From Longimicrobiales bacterium (GTDB lineage: Bacteria > Gemmatimonadota > Gemmatimonadetes > Longimicrobiales > RSA9), in NCBI GenBank assembly GCA_035461765.1, contig DATHUY010000149.1, forward strand, positions 41,046-105,045: a stretch of DNA of 64,000 bases, read 5' to 3'. Shown piece by piece: positions 17,565 to 26,311 of this stretch (positions are counted from its first letter, which is position 1; the number at the start of each line of letters is the position of its first letter). Both the position numbers and the translations under genes were made by a program. The notes under the pieces are model-generated. The model worked only from the letters and a program-made list of their open reading frames with translations. It made no database searches and was not told where the DNA came from.

Positions 17565-19499
17565 TTAGCCGTTTCTGCGCTCTTCAAGCTCCGCCCAGCG
17601 CTCATAGAGCGCCTCCACGGCCGCTTTCGCGCCTGCAAACGCCGCCGTTACGTCCGCTGCGGCCCCCGGATCGCGGTACAGCGCCGGATCGGCAAGCCGC
17701 GCCTCCAGGTCGTCCCTGGCCTTCTCCGCCTCAATTATGCGTACTTCGAGCCCCTCCAGTTCCCGCTGCTCATTCCAGTTCAGCCGTTTTGCGGGACGCG
17801 CGGCCCCGGCGCGCGGCTTGTCCGATGGCGCCCGCTGGTCGCGCCCTGCGTTACGCGTCGCGTCGCGGGCGGTCTCCGCTGCGGCCGCCTCACGCTGTTC
17901 GCGCAGTCTGCGATACAGCTCGAAGCCGCCCTCGTGGCGGTGCACGATGCCGTTGCCCTCGAAGACGAACAGTGCGGTCGCGATCTTGTCGAGGAAGAAG
18001 CGATCGTGCGTGACCATCAGGACGCAGCCGGGATAGTCCATGAGCGCGGCCTCGAGGACCTGGAGGGTGACGAGGTCGAGGTCGTTGGTCGGCTCGTCCA
18101 GGATGAGCAGGTTGGAAGGCTGCATGAACAGCTTTGCCAGCATCAGGCGATTGCGCTCGCCACCGGACAGGCTGGACACCTTCTGCTGCTGTCGCTCGGT
18201 CGGGAACAGGAAGTCTTCCAGCCAGCTTCGCAGGTGGACACGGCGGCCGCCGATCTCAACCCAGTCCGTGCCGCCCGCAGCTTCATAGACGGAAACGCTG
18301 TCGTCGAGCTGGGTGCGCAGCTGATCGAAGTAAGCGATCCGTGTGTTGACGCCGATCTCCACCTCCCCGCTGTCGGGCGGCTCCTCGCCGAGGATGATGC
18401 GCACGAGTGTGGTCTTGCCGGCACCGTTCGGCCCGATGATGCCCACGCGCTCGCCCGCGCGGAGGATCGTGTCGAAGCCATCGATCAGCACGCGATCGTC
18501 ATACGCCTTCCGGATGCCGTGCAGGTTGAGCACGGTGCGACCGAGACGTGCGGTGTCGGGCGCGTGCAGCGTCAGATCGGCCGTCTGCCTCGACGCGTAC
18601 GCGCGACTCTCCTTCTCGAGCGACCGCGCGCGATCGATGCGAGCGCGTGACTTGCCCGTGCGGGCGGGCGGGGAGCGGCGCGCCCATTCGAGCTCCTGCT
18701 CGACGAGTTTCCTGCGTTTCGCGTCTACCGTCGCCTGCCACTCCGCTCGCGCAGCCTGCGCCTCGAGGTATTCCGTATAGCCGCCGGTGTACGTCGTCAG
18801 CTCTCCCGCCGACACCTCGATCATCCGGTCGACCACACGATCGAGGAAGTATCGATCGTGCGTGATGAGCATCACCGCGCCGGCATACTCGATCAGATAT
18901 TCCTCGAGAAACAGGACGGTATCCGCGTCGAGATGGTTGGTCGGCTCATCGAGCAGCAGCAGGTCGGGCTGCGCCAGCAGCGCGCGCGCAATCGCTACGC
19001 GTTTCGACTCGCCGCCGCTGAGACCATCGATGCCGCGTTCCCAGTCCTGTACTCCGAGGCGCGTGAGCATGGCCTCCGCACGATGCGTCCAGTCCCATCC
19101 GTTGAGCCGGTCGATCGTCGCCGTCAGCTCCGCCTGCCGCTGTACGAGGCGGTCGTGATCGGCGTCGGGCGCTGTGAGCGCATGAGTGACCGTCTCGTAC
19201 TCGGCAAACGCCGCCCCGAGCTCCGGTCGTCCTTCTCCGACGGCATCGAGGATCGTCTGGCCCTCCTCGAATTCCGGCTCCTGCGACAGGTAGCGAACGG
19301 TGGTGTTGCGACGGCGTGCAATGTCACCGGAGTCCGCGCCTTCGATGCCCGCGACAATGCGGAACAGAGTGGACTTGCCCGAGCCGTTCACGCCGATGAA
19401 GCCCACCTTCTCCGCGTCGTCGATCGCGAACGACACGCCATCGAAGATGATGCGACTGCCGTAGCTCTTATGGAGGTTGCTGACGTTCAGGATGTTCAC
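17565..19499 (-). CDS. ABC-F family ATPase (Uup-like)
   Basis: A 644-residue soluble protein with two complete ABC modules and no membrane segments. Module 1 has GVNGSGKST, LSGGESKRVAIARALL and LLLLDEPTNHLD. Module 2 has GPNGAGKTT, LSGGERNRLMLAKLF and LLILDEPTNDLD. The 70-80 residue linker carries the P-site tRNA interaction motif region (AEWQATVDAKRRKLVEQELEW), and a C-terminal coiled coil (residues about 560-640) is typical of Uup. ABC-F proteins act on ribosomes; Uup also affects DNA transposition and Holliday structures. The start is a GTG at 19499 with only a weak upstream site. Confidence 0.93.
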   Translation of the reverse strand: MNILNVSNLHKSYGSRIIFDGVSFAIDDAEKVGFIGVNGSGKSTLFRIVAGIEGADSGDIARRRNTTVRYLSQEPEFEEGQTILDAVGEGRPELGAAFAEYETVTHALTAPDADHDRLVQRQAELTATIDRLNGWDWTHRAEAMLTRLGVQDWERGIDGLSGGESKRVAIARALLAQPDLLLLDEPTNHLDADTVLFLEEYLIEYAGAVMLITHDRYFLDRVVDRMIEVSAGELTTYTGGYTEYLEAQAARAEWQATVDAKRRKLVEQELEWARRSPPARTGKSRARIDRARSLEKESRAYASRQTADLTLHAPDTARLGRTVLNLHGIRKAYDDRVLIDGFDTILRAGERVGIIGPNGAGKTTLVRIILGEEPPDSGEVEIGVNTRIAYFDQLRTQLDDSVSVYEAAGGTDWVEIGGRRVHLRSWLEDFLFPTERQQQKVSSLSGGERNRLMLAKLFMQPSNLLILDEPTNDLDLVTLQVLEAALMDYPGCVLMVTHDRFFLDKIATALFVFEGNGIVHRHEGGFELYRRLREQREAAAAETARDATRNAGRDQRAPSDKPRAGAARPAKRLNWNEQRELEGLEVRIIEAEKARDDLEARLADPALYRDPGAAADVTAAFAGAKAAVEALYERWAELEERRNG

Positions 19500-19619
19500 G
19501 CTGCTGCTGCTGCCTCATGCGGCGGTGCGACGCGGTACACGTCGCAACCGCCTTGCTGGATGCCGACCTGTGTGCAGGGAGGAGTGAACCTGGGGGATGC
19601 AGCCGTCATCGTCCAGCAC

Positions 19620-19654
19620 TCGTCGGACGCGGAACCCACTCTGCAGAACGGCTC
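19620..19654 (+). repeat. 35-bp intergenic repeat, copy 1
   Basis: Contains GGACGCGGAACCC and CTCTGCAGAACGG. Its reverse complement recurs at 19724-19758 with one mismatch in 35. The 69-bp spacer between the arms shows little further pairing. The half TCTGCAGA-x2-GGGTTCCGCGTCCG recurs at 20611-20632, so this is a dispersed element and not just a hairpin. Confidence 0.85.
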
Positions 19655-19723
19655 AGACCCGCATGGCCGGGACGCGCGAAGACATATGGGCCCGCGGTCC
19701 CGGGGACATTCGCATGCCTCACC

Positions 19724-19758
19724 GAGCCGTTCTGCAGAGCGGGTTCCGCGTCCGACGA
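19724..19758 (-). repeat. 35-bp intergenic repeat, copy 2 (inverted)
   Basis: Inverted partner of 19620-19654, 34 of 35 bases matching. Together they could form a long stem of about 35 bp in RNA or a cruciform in DNA, upstream of the OsmC gene. Confidence 0.85.
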
Positions 19759-19950
19759 CCGGGCCGCCCGACAAAAGCGCGCCGCCCCACTGATTTCCGC
19801 GCCACGAAACAGTTCCCGCCAGCCAGCGTCGTCCCAGGCTGTAGGGCAAACTCCTCATCGCGCAACTCGACCTGCCCCACAGACATTTCGACGCAGGCTC
19901 CTACCTTCATCTCAGACAATCAGCACAATCCTCATTTTCGCGGGGCTGAC

Positions 19951-20457
19951 ATGCAGGAGGAATTCTCGATCACACTGGACCTGCAGCGGGACTATCAGTT
20001 CGCTGTCGACTTCGGGCTGGAAGGCGTACCGCCTCTGGTTACGGATGAGCCTCCGCCGCTCGGCGAGGCGGCGGGCCCGAACCCTGTGCGCGTGCTCGCG
20101 GCGGCCGTCGGCAACTGCATGAGCGCCAGTCTGAAATTCTGTCTCAGCCGATCCCGCATCGAGGTCCTCGATATCAAGACGGTCGTCGAGGGCACGATGG
20201 TCCGCAACGAGCGCGGCCGGTTCCGCGTCGGCTCCATGCGCGTCCGCATCGAGCCCGTGGTGGGCCCGGATGACGTGGAGCGAATGGCACGCTGCCTCGA
20301 GATGTTCGAGGACTTCTGTATCGTCGGGCAGAGCGTGCGTGACGGAATCGATATCGCCGTCGAGGTCGCGCCGAATTCTGCGGCCGTTGCAGGCGGCACC
20401 GGGGGCGCCACACCCGGCGTCGACGCCGTCGACGCCGTCGGACGCGGCACCCCTTAA
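19951..20457 (+). CDS. OsmC-family protein
   Basis: A 168-residue cytoplasmic protein of the OsmC/Ohr fold, which reduces organic hydroperoxides with a reactive Cys pair. The first Cys is in AAAVGNCMSASLKFCLSR, on the central helix, and the second is in EMFEDFCIVGQSVRDGI. The DEPPPLGEAAGPNPVRVLAAAVGNC stretch is typical of the family (GP.P...l.aalg.C). The C-terminal Ala/Gly/Val/Asp tail (VDAVDAVG) is encoded by a short direct repeat and may be disordered. The start is ATG 19951, with weak GGGG upstream. It stands alone and is followed by a hairpin. Confidence 0.85.
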   Translation: MQEEFSITLDLQRDYQFAVDFGLEGVPPLVTDEPPPLGEAAGPNPVRVLAAAVGNCMSASLKFCLSRSRIEVLDIKTVVEGTMVRNERGRFRVGSMRVRIEPVVGPDDVERMARCLEMFEDFCIVGQSVRDGIDIAVEVAPNSAAVAGGTGGATPGVDAVDAVGRGTP

Positions 20458-20553
20458 CCGCATTGGCTCTGCCGCGTATGAAGTCGCCCATTGGGGCGCC
20501 GCGGCGCGCCCGCGCCGAACCGCCGGAATGCCGTCTCCGGGCGGTTCCTGGAA

Positions 20554-20592
20554 GCAGCCCATCCGGTCGCACCTGCGCCGGATGGGCGCTGC
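20554..20592. terminator. Hairpin about 100 bp after the OsmC gene
   Basis: CCCATCCGG pairs with CCGGATGGG across an 11-base loop, with an imperfect GCAG/CGCTGC extension at the base, followed by CATTTCCCC. It is a likely transcription end, without a real T-run. Confidence 0.45.
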
Positions 20593-20610
20593 CATTTCCC
20601 CATGCGCCAA

Positions 20611-20635
20611 TCTGCAGAATGGGTTCCGCGTCCGG
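20611..20635 (-). repeat. Third, partial copy of the intergenic repeat
   Basis: TCTGCAGAATGGGTTCCGCG continues with TCCGGCG. It matches the inner part of the 35-bp element at 19724-19758 with few changes, and runs directly into a 12-bp tandem array. Confidence 0.75.
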
Positions 20636-20699
20636 CGGGGCGTCCGGCGGGGCGTCCGACTGGGCTTCCGGTTCCGCGTCCGCCTGCGCCTCCGACGGT
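20628..20699. repeat. Six 12-bp tandem units
   Basis: Six consecutive 12-mers, each beginning G(C)(G/T/C)TCCG: two are identical GCGTCCGGCGGG and four are degenerate. The array begins inside the third intergenic repeat copy. In one frame it would give an Ala-Ser-rich repeat, but no start or RBS supports translation. Confidence 0.75.
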
Positions 20700-20913
20700 T
20701 CCTGCCAGGCGCGCGAAATCGCTCACCAAGGTGCGCAAAATCGCGCGCTTTCCGCTCCGCGCGGCGTCCCCGACGCGACCACGGACAGCCCTCAACTCAT
20801 TGTCACACAATCATTTGGACTGATCTGCACGAATGCGGTCCCGCTCTTGACCTATCAGGGTGCGAACGGAGACACCGTTCCTGGTGGATGGGCCCCTGAA
20901 AGGGCAGGACCAA

Positions 20914-22089
20914 ATGAGCGCGACAATGATGATGGCCGAGCAGCGGACAGAAGCGGAACCGCGGGAAATCGGCCTGCATGGGTGGGGCACGATCGCATGG
21001 TCAGCGGCGGGCGGAATCGCCCTCGGCGGCCTTCTCGTCGCCCTGATGACGTTGAGCGGCCGCCTGAGCGGCTTTGGACTCTTCATGACGGCGTCCGGCC
21101 TGTTCGTGGTCGGCGCAATGATCGGGATGGTGCATGCGCTGGTGCTCGGATTCTTCGGGCGGCCGGCGGAGATGGCTGCACGGGACGCGGTACGCGACCT
21201 CGGCCGTGGAGCGGTATACGCGCTGATCGCGCTGCCGTTCGCGTGGATCGTGACGATGTGGATCGCGCTCAGCATGCCCGCGATCTACATGGGTCGACTG
21301 CCGGCAATGGTGGGCGTGGGCATTGGCTGGCTGGCGGGTACCGCGGTGGTGGCCGCAGCGGCCGTGGCGGGCTGGCGCATGCTGCAGAACGCGTATGCGC
21401 GCTGGCCGGAGCGCCAGATCGGAACGGTGCTGGTGGGCGCGACGTTCACGTCCCTGCTCGTGCTGTTCCTGATGGATCGGCCGGAGATCTGGGGTCTGCA
21501 GCTGCGCGTGACGGAGACGGGTGCAGTCCTCATGGCGGCATTCGCTACACTGTGGATCGGCGGGCCCGTGATCACGCTGGCGCTGCGTCTGATTCAGCGG
21601 CTTCCGGGCCGGCACCCGGTACCGGCGTTCGCACCGAGCTGGCGCACGGTTGGCGACCTGGCGCTGGGAGGGCTGGCGGGCGTCGCGCTGGGACTGATCG
21701 CGCTGCCGTTCGTGATCCCGGCCGCACTGCCGGGTGGCGCGGGCGGGATGGTGGTCGCCTCTCTCGGCCAGGCGCTGGTGGACGAGGTTCTCCTGCGGCT
21801 GTTCCTGGTGACGGGCGTTGCGTGGCTGCTCCTGCGGTGGGGTCGGGTGAATGCAGGCGAGGCGGCGGTGATCAGCATCGCGGCAGCCGCACTGGTTCAG
21901 GTGCTGCTCTACGCGCCGGGCGTGGCCGGACTGGGATTCACGACTCCGCTCGCGGCCGTTGCCTTCACAGCGGTGACAGTACTGGTGCCGGGACTGGTGT
22001 TCGGCTTCCTCTTCTGGACACGCGGACTGGGAACTGCGGTCATGGCGAACGCGACCGCGCTGGCGGTTCTCGCCCTGCTCGCGCTGTAA
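20914..22089 (+). CDS. Multi-pass membrane protein with degenerate CPBP-like C terminus
   Basis: A 391-residue protein with about ten predicted membrane segments, starting at ATG 20914 (AGGGCAGG upstream). The C-terminal third resembles the CPBP/ABI intramembrane protease family. The EExxxR motif position reads VDEVLLRLFLVTG, with Asp for the first Glu. A later segment reads LVFGFLFWTRGLGTAVMANATA, where the family usually has a catalytic His, here Asn. If the alignment is right, the protein is a catalytically altered member. The N-terminal half (residues 20-250) has six or so segments and no recognised family. It stands alone, 77 bp before the kinase gene. Confidence 0.75.
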   Translation: MSATMMMAEQRTEAEPREIGLHGWGTIAWSAAGGIALGGLLVALMTLSGRLSGFGLFMTASGLFVVGAMIGMVHALVLGFFGRPAEMAARDAVRDLGRGAVYALIALPFAWIVTMWIALSMPAIYMGRLPAMVGVGIGWLAGTAVVAAAAVAGWRMLQNAYARWPERQIGTVLVGATFTSLLVLFLMDRPEIWGLQLRVTETGAVLMAAFATLWIGGPVITLALRLIQRLPGRHPVPAFAPSWRTVGDLALGGLAGVALGLIALPFVIPAALPGGAGGMVVASLGQALVDEVLLRLFLVTGVAWLLLRWGRVNAGEAAVISIAAAALVQVLLYAPGVAGLGFTTPLAAVAFTAVTVLVPGLVFGFLFWTRGLGTAVMANATALAVLALLAL

Positions 22090-22165
22090 TCGCAAGCGTG
22101 CGGGACGCATCCACCGGGCGGGTTCCGGCCAGAGCCGGAGCCCGCCTTCCGCGCGCGCAATCCTC

Positions 22166-23731
22166 ATGAAACGCTCCATGCTGAACCGGCTCCGGGACCT
22201 GCCGCTGCGCAGCAAGGTCGGCCTCACCATGGTCGCCGGCGGCTTCGCCGTTCTCGCGCTCGTCGCATTTCTCTCTTTCGGCTACTGGCACGATCAGCTC
22301 GTTTCGACCGCACGCGAGCAGGCACTCGTATCCGCGACCACGGCCCAGGCCACCATCCAGTCGGCTCTTTCGCGCGGCGACGAGGCCGCGGCCCGTCAGA
22401 CGCTCCAGCAGCTCGCCGCCACACAGACCGTGGAGTTCGCCCGCGTCCACAGCAGCGACGGGCTGGTCCTGCTGTCATCGGATGAATCCGAAGAAGGCGT
22501 CCGGGCGGAGCGCGGCGCGTGGCTGCCGGCTGCCGGGGAGCTCCCGGCGATGGGCGTCGCGCGCACGACGGGCCGCGGCGATGTCGTCGATGTCTTCATG
22601 CCGATCCGGGTCGCACAGCCGGCCGTGATGGAGCTGCGCTACTCCATGGCTCCCCTGCGTGCGGCCGTGCGACGCGGCATGTGGATGGGTGTCGGCCTCG
22701 TTCTGCTCGGTCTGCTCGCCCTCGGCTTCGTACTCGTCACCATGCTCGAGCGCGAGGTCGTCGGTCCGCTACAGCGCATGGGACACCTGCTCTCCGACGA
22801 TAGCGCGAGCGGCAATCACAGGCGGCCCGGGCGCGACGAGCTCAAGGAGATCGAAGCCTCCATGGTCCGCCTGATCAGCCATCGTCGCGAGGTCGAAGCA
22901 CGGGCCGCCGAACGCGACCTCGCAGCGGATCAGCGCGAAGGCTTTGCCCAGGTCGGCGAGCTCGCGGCCGAGATGGCCCACGAGTTCAAGCGCCCGCTCG
23001 CATCCATTCGCTCGGCGATGGACCTGCTCGAGCAGGAATACGTCATGGATCCGGGCAGCCGCGACGTGCTCGACTCGATGCACCAGCAGCTCGAGCGTCT
23101 CTCCGACACGATGCGCGACCTATTCTCGCTCGCCCGACCGATGCCGCCTGAGCGAACGGCCGTCCCCGTACGCGAAGTCATCGATGACGCGCTGCTCGGC
23201 CTCGCCGGACATCCCGCCCTGCGCGGTGTGGAGATCATCCGCGACTATGACGGCGATGTATCCGCGATCGCTGCCGAGCCGCGGCGTATCCAGCAGGCCG
23301 TTCAGAACGTCGTGTTGAATGCCGCCGAGGCCATGCCGGACGGCGGCACCATCACGCTCTCCATTCGATCGACCGACGGCCGCATTGCCATCGCCGTCCG
23401 TGATACCGGACTCGGCATGACCGACGAGGCCGTGCAGCAGGCGCTGCGCCCGTTCCACTCCACGAAGCCGAATGGCACCGGCCTGGGCCTGCCGCTCGTC
23501 GTACGAATCATGGCCGCGCACGGCGGTGAGCTGGCGATCGACAGTCAGCCCGGCCAGGGAACCACGGTCTGGCTTACCCTGCCCGCCGCGGGCTCGCCGA
23601 CCGGGCACGGCACCAGTGAGCAACGCGAGCCAGCTCCCGCATCGCACGACGAGGCGTCGGGTGCGATACTGCCGCGCAGTCCCGACGCGCACCTTCGCCA
23701 GCCGCACGAGCCAGCGAGGACCCATGGATGA
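22166..23731 (+). CDS. NtrB-type sensor histidine kinase
   Basis: A 521-residue membrane kinase. Two N-terminal segments (TMVAGGFAVLALVAFLSFGYW and MGVGLVLLGLLALGFVLVTML) flank a periplasmic sensor of about 140 residues, followed by a HAMP-like stretch. The H-box is EMAHEFKRPLASIRSA (H272). The HATPase has N-box QNVVLNAAEAM, DTGLGMT and GTGLGLPLV. The C-terminal 50 residues are disordered. The last eight bases overlap the NtrC-like gene, so the pair is a cognate system. Position immediately upstream of the multiheme cytochromes suggests it senses a redox or respiratory condition; this is inference. Confidence 0.93.
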   Translation: MKRSMLNRLRDLPLRSKVGLTMVAGGFAVLALVAFLSFGYWHDQLVSTAREQALVSATTAQATIQSALSRGDEAAARQTLQQLAATQTVEFARVHSSDGLVLLSSDESEEGVRAERGAWLPAAGELPAMGVARTTGRGDVVDVFMPIRVAQPAVMELRYSMAPLRAAVRRGMWMGVGLVLLGLLALGFVLVTMLEREVVGPLQRMGHLLSDDSASGNHRRPGRDELKEIEASMVRLISHRREVEARAAERDLAADQREGFAQVGELAAEMAHEFKRPLASIRSAMDLLEQEYVMDPGSRDVLDSMHQQLERLSDTMRDLFSLARPMPPERTAVPVREVIDDALLGLAGHPALRGVEIIRDYDGDVSAIAAEPRRIQQAVQNVVLNAAEAMPDGGTITLSIRSTDGRIAIAVRDTGLGMTDEAVQQALRPFHSTKPNGTGLGLPLVVRIMAAHGGELAIDSQPGQGTTVWLTLPAAGSPTGHGTSEQREPAPASHDEASGAILPRSPDAHLRQPHEPARTHG

Positions 23732-25076
23732 GCGGATACTGATCCTGGAGGACGACAAGCTCATTCGCGAAGTAGTGGCCGAGCGGCTTTCCCAGCGAGG
23801 CTTCGAGCCGGTCGTCGCGTCGACGCTGGCCGAGGCGCGACGCCTGATCGCATCGGAGCATCCGGACGCCGCGCTCCTCGATGTGAAACTGCCGGACGGC
23901 GAAGGAACGGAGATACTGCGCGAGCTCGTGGCGTCCGACGACGTGCCGTGCGTCATGATGACGGCGCATGGCACCATCGAGTCCGCTGTTGCGGCGCTGC
24001 GCCTTGGCGCGCTCGACTATCTGGAGAAGCCTTTCTCGATCGACCGTGTCGAGGCGACGATGCGTGCGGCGCTGGAACGCACGCGCCTGCGTCGCGAGCT
24101 GCGGTCGCTGCGCGGGCCGGGCGCGTCCGGCCGCATGATCGGCACGAGCCCCGCCATGCGCGAGGTGACGGACCTGGTGGAGAAGGTCGCCCCTGCGGAC
24201 TCGGCGACAGTACTGATCCTCGGAGAGACGGGCACGGGCAAGGGCCTCCTTGCCCGCACGATCCACGATCTCAGCCCGCGCGCTGACGGTCCGTTCGTCA
24301 ACGTCACCTGCTCCGCTCTCACCGAGAGCCTGATGGAATCAGAGCTGTTCGGTCATGAGAAGGGTGCGTTCACGGACGCTCGCACGCTCAAGCGCGGCCT
24401 CGTGGAAGTCGCCGACCAGGGCACGCTGTTCCTGGATGAGATCGCGGAGCTGTCACCGGGCGTGCAGGGCAAGCTGCTGCGTTTCATCGAGGAGAAGACG
24501 TTCCGCCGCGTGGGTGGCACACGGGACCTGGTCGTGAACGCACGCGTCGTCGCAGCGACGAACCGTGATCTCGAGGCGGACGTGCACGCGGGCCGCTTCC
24601 GCCAGGACCTGTTCTACCGGTTGAGTGTGCTGCCGATCGAGCTGCCGCCGCTGCGACATCGGGCGTCAGACGTACCGCTCCTGGTCACTGCGTTCATGAA
24701 CAGTTACAGCCGCGAGCTCGGCCGGCGTGTGCGCCATGTCGAGCCGGAGGCCATGGAGCGCCTGAAGGAGCACGACTGGCCCGGCAACATCCGCGAGCTC
24801 CGCAACATCATCGAGCGTGCAGTGCTGCTGGCGGAGGGTGATTCCATACGCCTGGAGAACCTGCCGCGCGAGTTCCAGCGGACGGATGGGCGACGGGAGG
24901 AATCGGACGCCGCGACGTTCGGTCCGGACGGGGTGGACCTCGGTACGCTGGAGCGCATGCTGCTGCGTGAAGCACTGCGCCGTGCCGAGGGCAATCGCAG
25001 CGAGGCCGGTCGCCTGCTCGGTCTGAGCCGGCACCAGGTGCGGAACCGACTCGCGAAATACGGGGGCGAGCCTTGA
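23724..25076 (+). CDS. NtrC-type sigma-54 response regulator
   Basis: A 450-residue activator in three domains. The receiver has acceptor D53 in LLDVKLPDG and T/K positions in MMTAHG and YLEKPF. The AAA+ sigma-54 interaction domain has GETGTGKG (about 167), the sigma-54 contact loop GAFTDA (a variant of GAFTGA), LFLDEIAEL and [16 protein letters not shown] sequence. The C-terminal Fis-type HTH has [29 protein letters not shown] 23724 has GAGGA upstream and overlaps the kinase by eight bases. It probably controls genes with -24/-12 promoters, perhaps including its own operon. I did not find a convincing -24/-12 site upstream of the kinase. Confidence 0.95.
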   Translation: MDERILILEDDKLIREVVAERLSQRGFEPVVASTLAEARRLIASEHPDAALLDVKLPDGEGTEILRELVASDDVPCVMMTAHGTIESAVAALRLGALDYLEKPFSIDRVEATMRAALERTRLRRELRSLRGPGASGRMIGTSPAMREVTDLVEKVAPADSATVLILGETGTGKGLLARTIHDLSPRADGPFVNVTCSALTESLMESELFGHEKGAFTDARTLKRGLVEVADQGTLFLDEIAELSPGVQGKLLRFIEEKTFRRVGGTRDLVVNARVVAATNRDLEADVHAGRFRQDLFYRLSVLPIELPPLRHRASDVPLLVTAFMNSYSRELGRRVRHVEPEAMERLKEHDWPGNIRELRNIIERAVLLAEGDSIRLENLPREFQRTDGRREESDAATFGPDGVDLGTLERMLLREALRRAEGNRSEAGRLLGLSRHQVRNRLAKYGGEP

Positions 25077-26311
25077 GGCACAGCTTCATCCGAACAACGA
25101 TCACGATGGCCGCCTGTGCGGCCGTGCTCTGGCTGATGGCGCTGCCCGGCTCCGCTGGCGCGCAACAGTCCACCGACGCGCAATGCACACTCTGCCATGG
25201 CGAGCTGGAGCTCATGCGGCGACATGCCGCGTCACTCGCCGAGGCACGCGCACTCGTCGTCTCCGATCTCACGCTCCGTGCATCCGCGCACGAGTCACTA
25301 TCGTGCGCCAGCTGCCATACCGGATTCAGCCGCTATCCGCACGAGCGGACCGCCGATGTCGGTACGGAGTCGTGCACGTCGTGTCATGAGCCGGAATCGC
25401 AGGCACATGCCCGCGGCGTCCATGCAGCCACATCGGTCACGCGCACTCCCGGCCAACCCGCGACTCAGGCGGCCACGTGCGCCGACTGTCATGGCATTCA
25501 CGACGCGGTGGCAATCGATACGTCGTCCGCCGAGGTCCGCGCCCGCCTCAATGGCGACTGTGTCGCCTGCCACGCCTCCGCGGCACTGCCGCCCGACGAC
25601 CCGCATCTCGACGCGGTCACCTGCACGAGCTGTCACGTCGCTCACGACATGCGCCGCGTCGATGATCCCGCATCATCGCTCGCACCGCTCGCCCAGCCGG
25701 CAACGTGCGGAGCGTGCCACGCGGCCGCGGCGGACTCAGTGCCGCACGACGTGCACGGGCGCGCCCTCGCGGCACTGGATCCCGCACTCACGCTGTCGCG
25801 GCTGCAGGCGCGCGCGGATGCGCCGCCGACGTGCTCGAGCTGCCACGGCGCGCACGGTATGCGCGCACCATCACAGGCGGAGTTCGAGCAGGACATGGTC
25901 GCGGCGTGCGGCGCCTGTCACGAGGATTATTCCGACACCTATTTCGGCACGTACCACGGCAAGGCGACCACTCTCGGATCGGAGATCGTCGCCACGTGCA
26001 ACGCCTGCCATGGTGCCCACGCGATTCTGCCGGCGGATGAGCCCGCGTCGCACGTGTCCGACGCGCGTCTCATCCAGACCTGCGGCGCGTGTCATCCTCA
26101 CGCCGATGCGAAGTTCGTCCTCTACGACTCGCATCCCGATCCGTGGGACCGCGAGCGGAATCCGCCGCTCTTCTACTCCTTCATATTCATGAATGCGATG
26201 CTGTTCGGCGTGGTCGGCGTGTTCACACTGCACACGGCGCTGTGGTGGCTGCGGCTCTGGCTGGACCGGCGCAAGGGCGAACACGCCAGGGCGGGAGGTG
26301 ACCATGTCTGA
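25073..26311 (+). CDS. Undecaheme c-type cytochrome with C-terminal membrane anchor
   Basis: A 412-residue exported cytochrome with a signal peptide (AACAAVLWLMALPGSAGA) and eleven CxxCH heme-attachment motifs (CTLCH, CASCH, CTSCH, CADCH, CVACH, CTSCH, CGACH, CSSCH, CGACH, CNACH, CGACH). Many extra His residues could be distal ligands. It ends in one membrane segment (FIFMNAMLFGVVGVFTLHTALWWL) and a basic tail, so the hemes face the periplasm on an inner-membrane anchor. The start is a TTG whose last bases form the upstream stop (TTGA overlap). It overlaps the cytochrome b gene by eight bases. Likely role: accept electrons from the b-type subunit and pass them outward. Confidence 0.93.
   Translation: MRHSFIRTTITMAACAAVLWLMALPGSAGAQQSTDAQCTLCHGELELMRRHAASLAEARALVVSDLTLRASAHESLSCASCHTGFSRYPHERTADVGTESCTSCHEPESQAHARGVHAATSVTRTPGQPATQAATCADCHGIHDAVAIDTSSAEVRARLNGDCVACHASAALPPDDPHLDAVTCTSCHVAHDMRRVDDPASSLAPLAQPATCGACHAAAADSVPHDVHGRALAALDPALTLSRLQARADAPPTCSSCHGAHGMRAPSQAEFEQDMVAACGACHEDYSDTYFGTYHGKATTLGSEIVATCNACHGAHAILPADEPASHVSDARLIQTCGACHPHADAKFVLYDSHPDPWDRERNPPLFYSFIFMNAMLFGVVGVFTLHTALWWLRLWLDRRKGEHARAGGDHV

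Larger units (their letters stand above)
19500..19950. other. 451-bp gene-free region between uup and the OsmC gene
   Basis: No credible gene was found. It holds two inverted copies of a 35-bp repeat. From about 19840 to the OsmC start the DNA becomes less GC-rich, as expected for a divergent promoter zone, but I cannot place a -35/-10 pair convincingly. Confidence 0.6.
20458..20913. other. 456-bp gene-free region with repeats
   Basis: Between the OsmC and membrane-protein genes. It contains a terminator-like hairpin, a third copy of the intergenic repeat motif and a 12-bp tandem array. I found no open frame here with an RBS and family sequence. Confidence 0.6.

Noticed and set aside
19620..20699. 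Repeats as a CRISPR array
   Set aside because: The units are inverted or directly adjacent, with no regular spacers and no cas genes.
20463..20910. Possible protein encoded by the 12-bp repeat array (Ala-Ser repeats)
   Set aside because: No start with RBS and the reading frame runs through a hairpin and repeat; more likely non-coding repeat DNA.
22287..22302. TGGCAC-like sequence as a sigma-54 promoter for the cytochrome operon
   Set aside because: It lies inside the kinase coding region and lacks the paired TTGC box at proper spacing.
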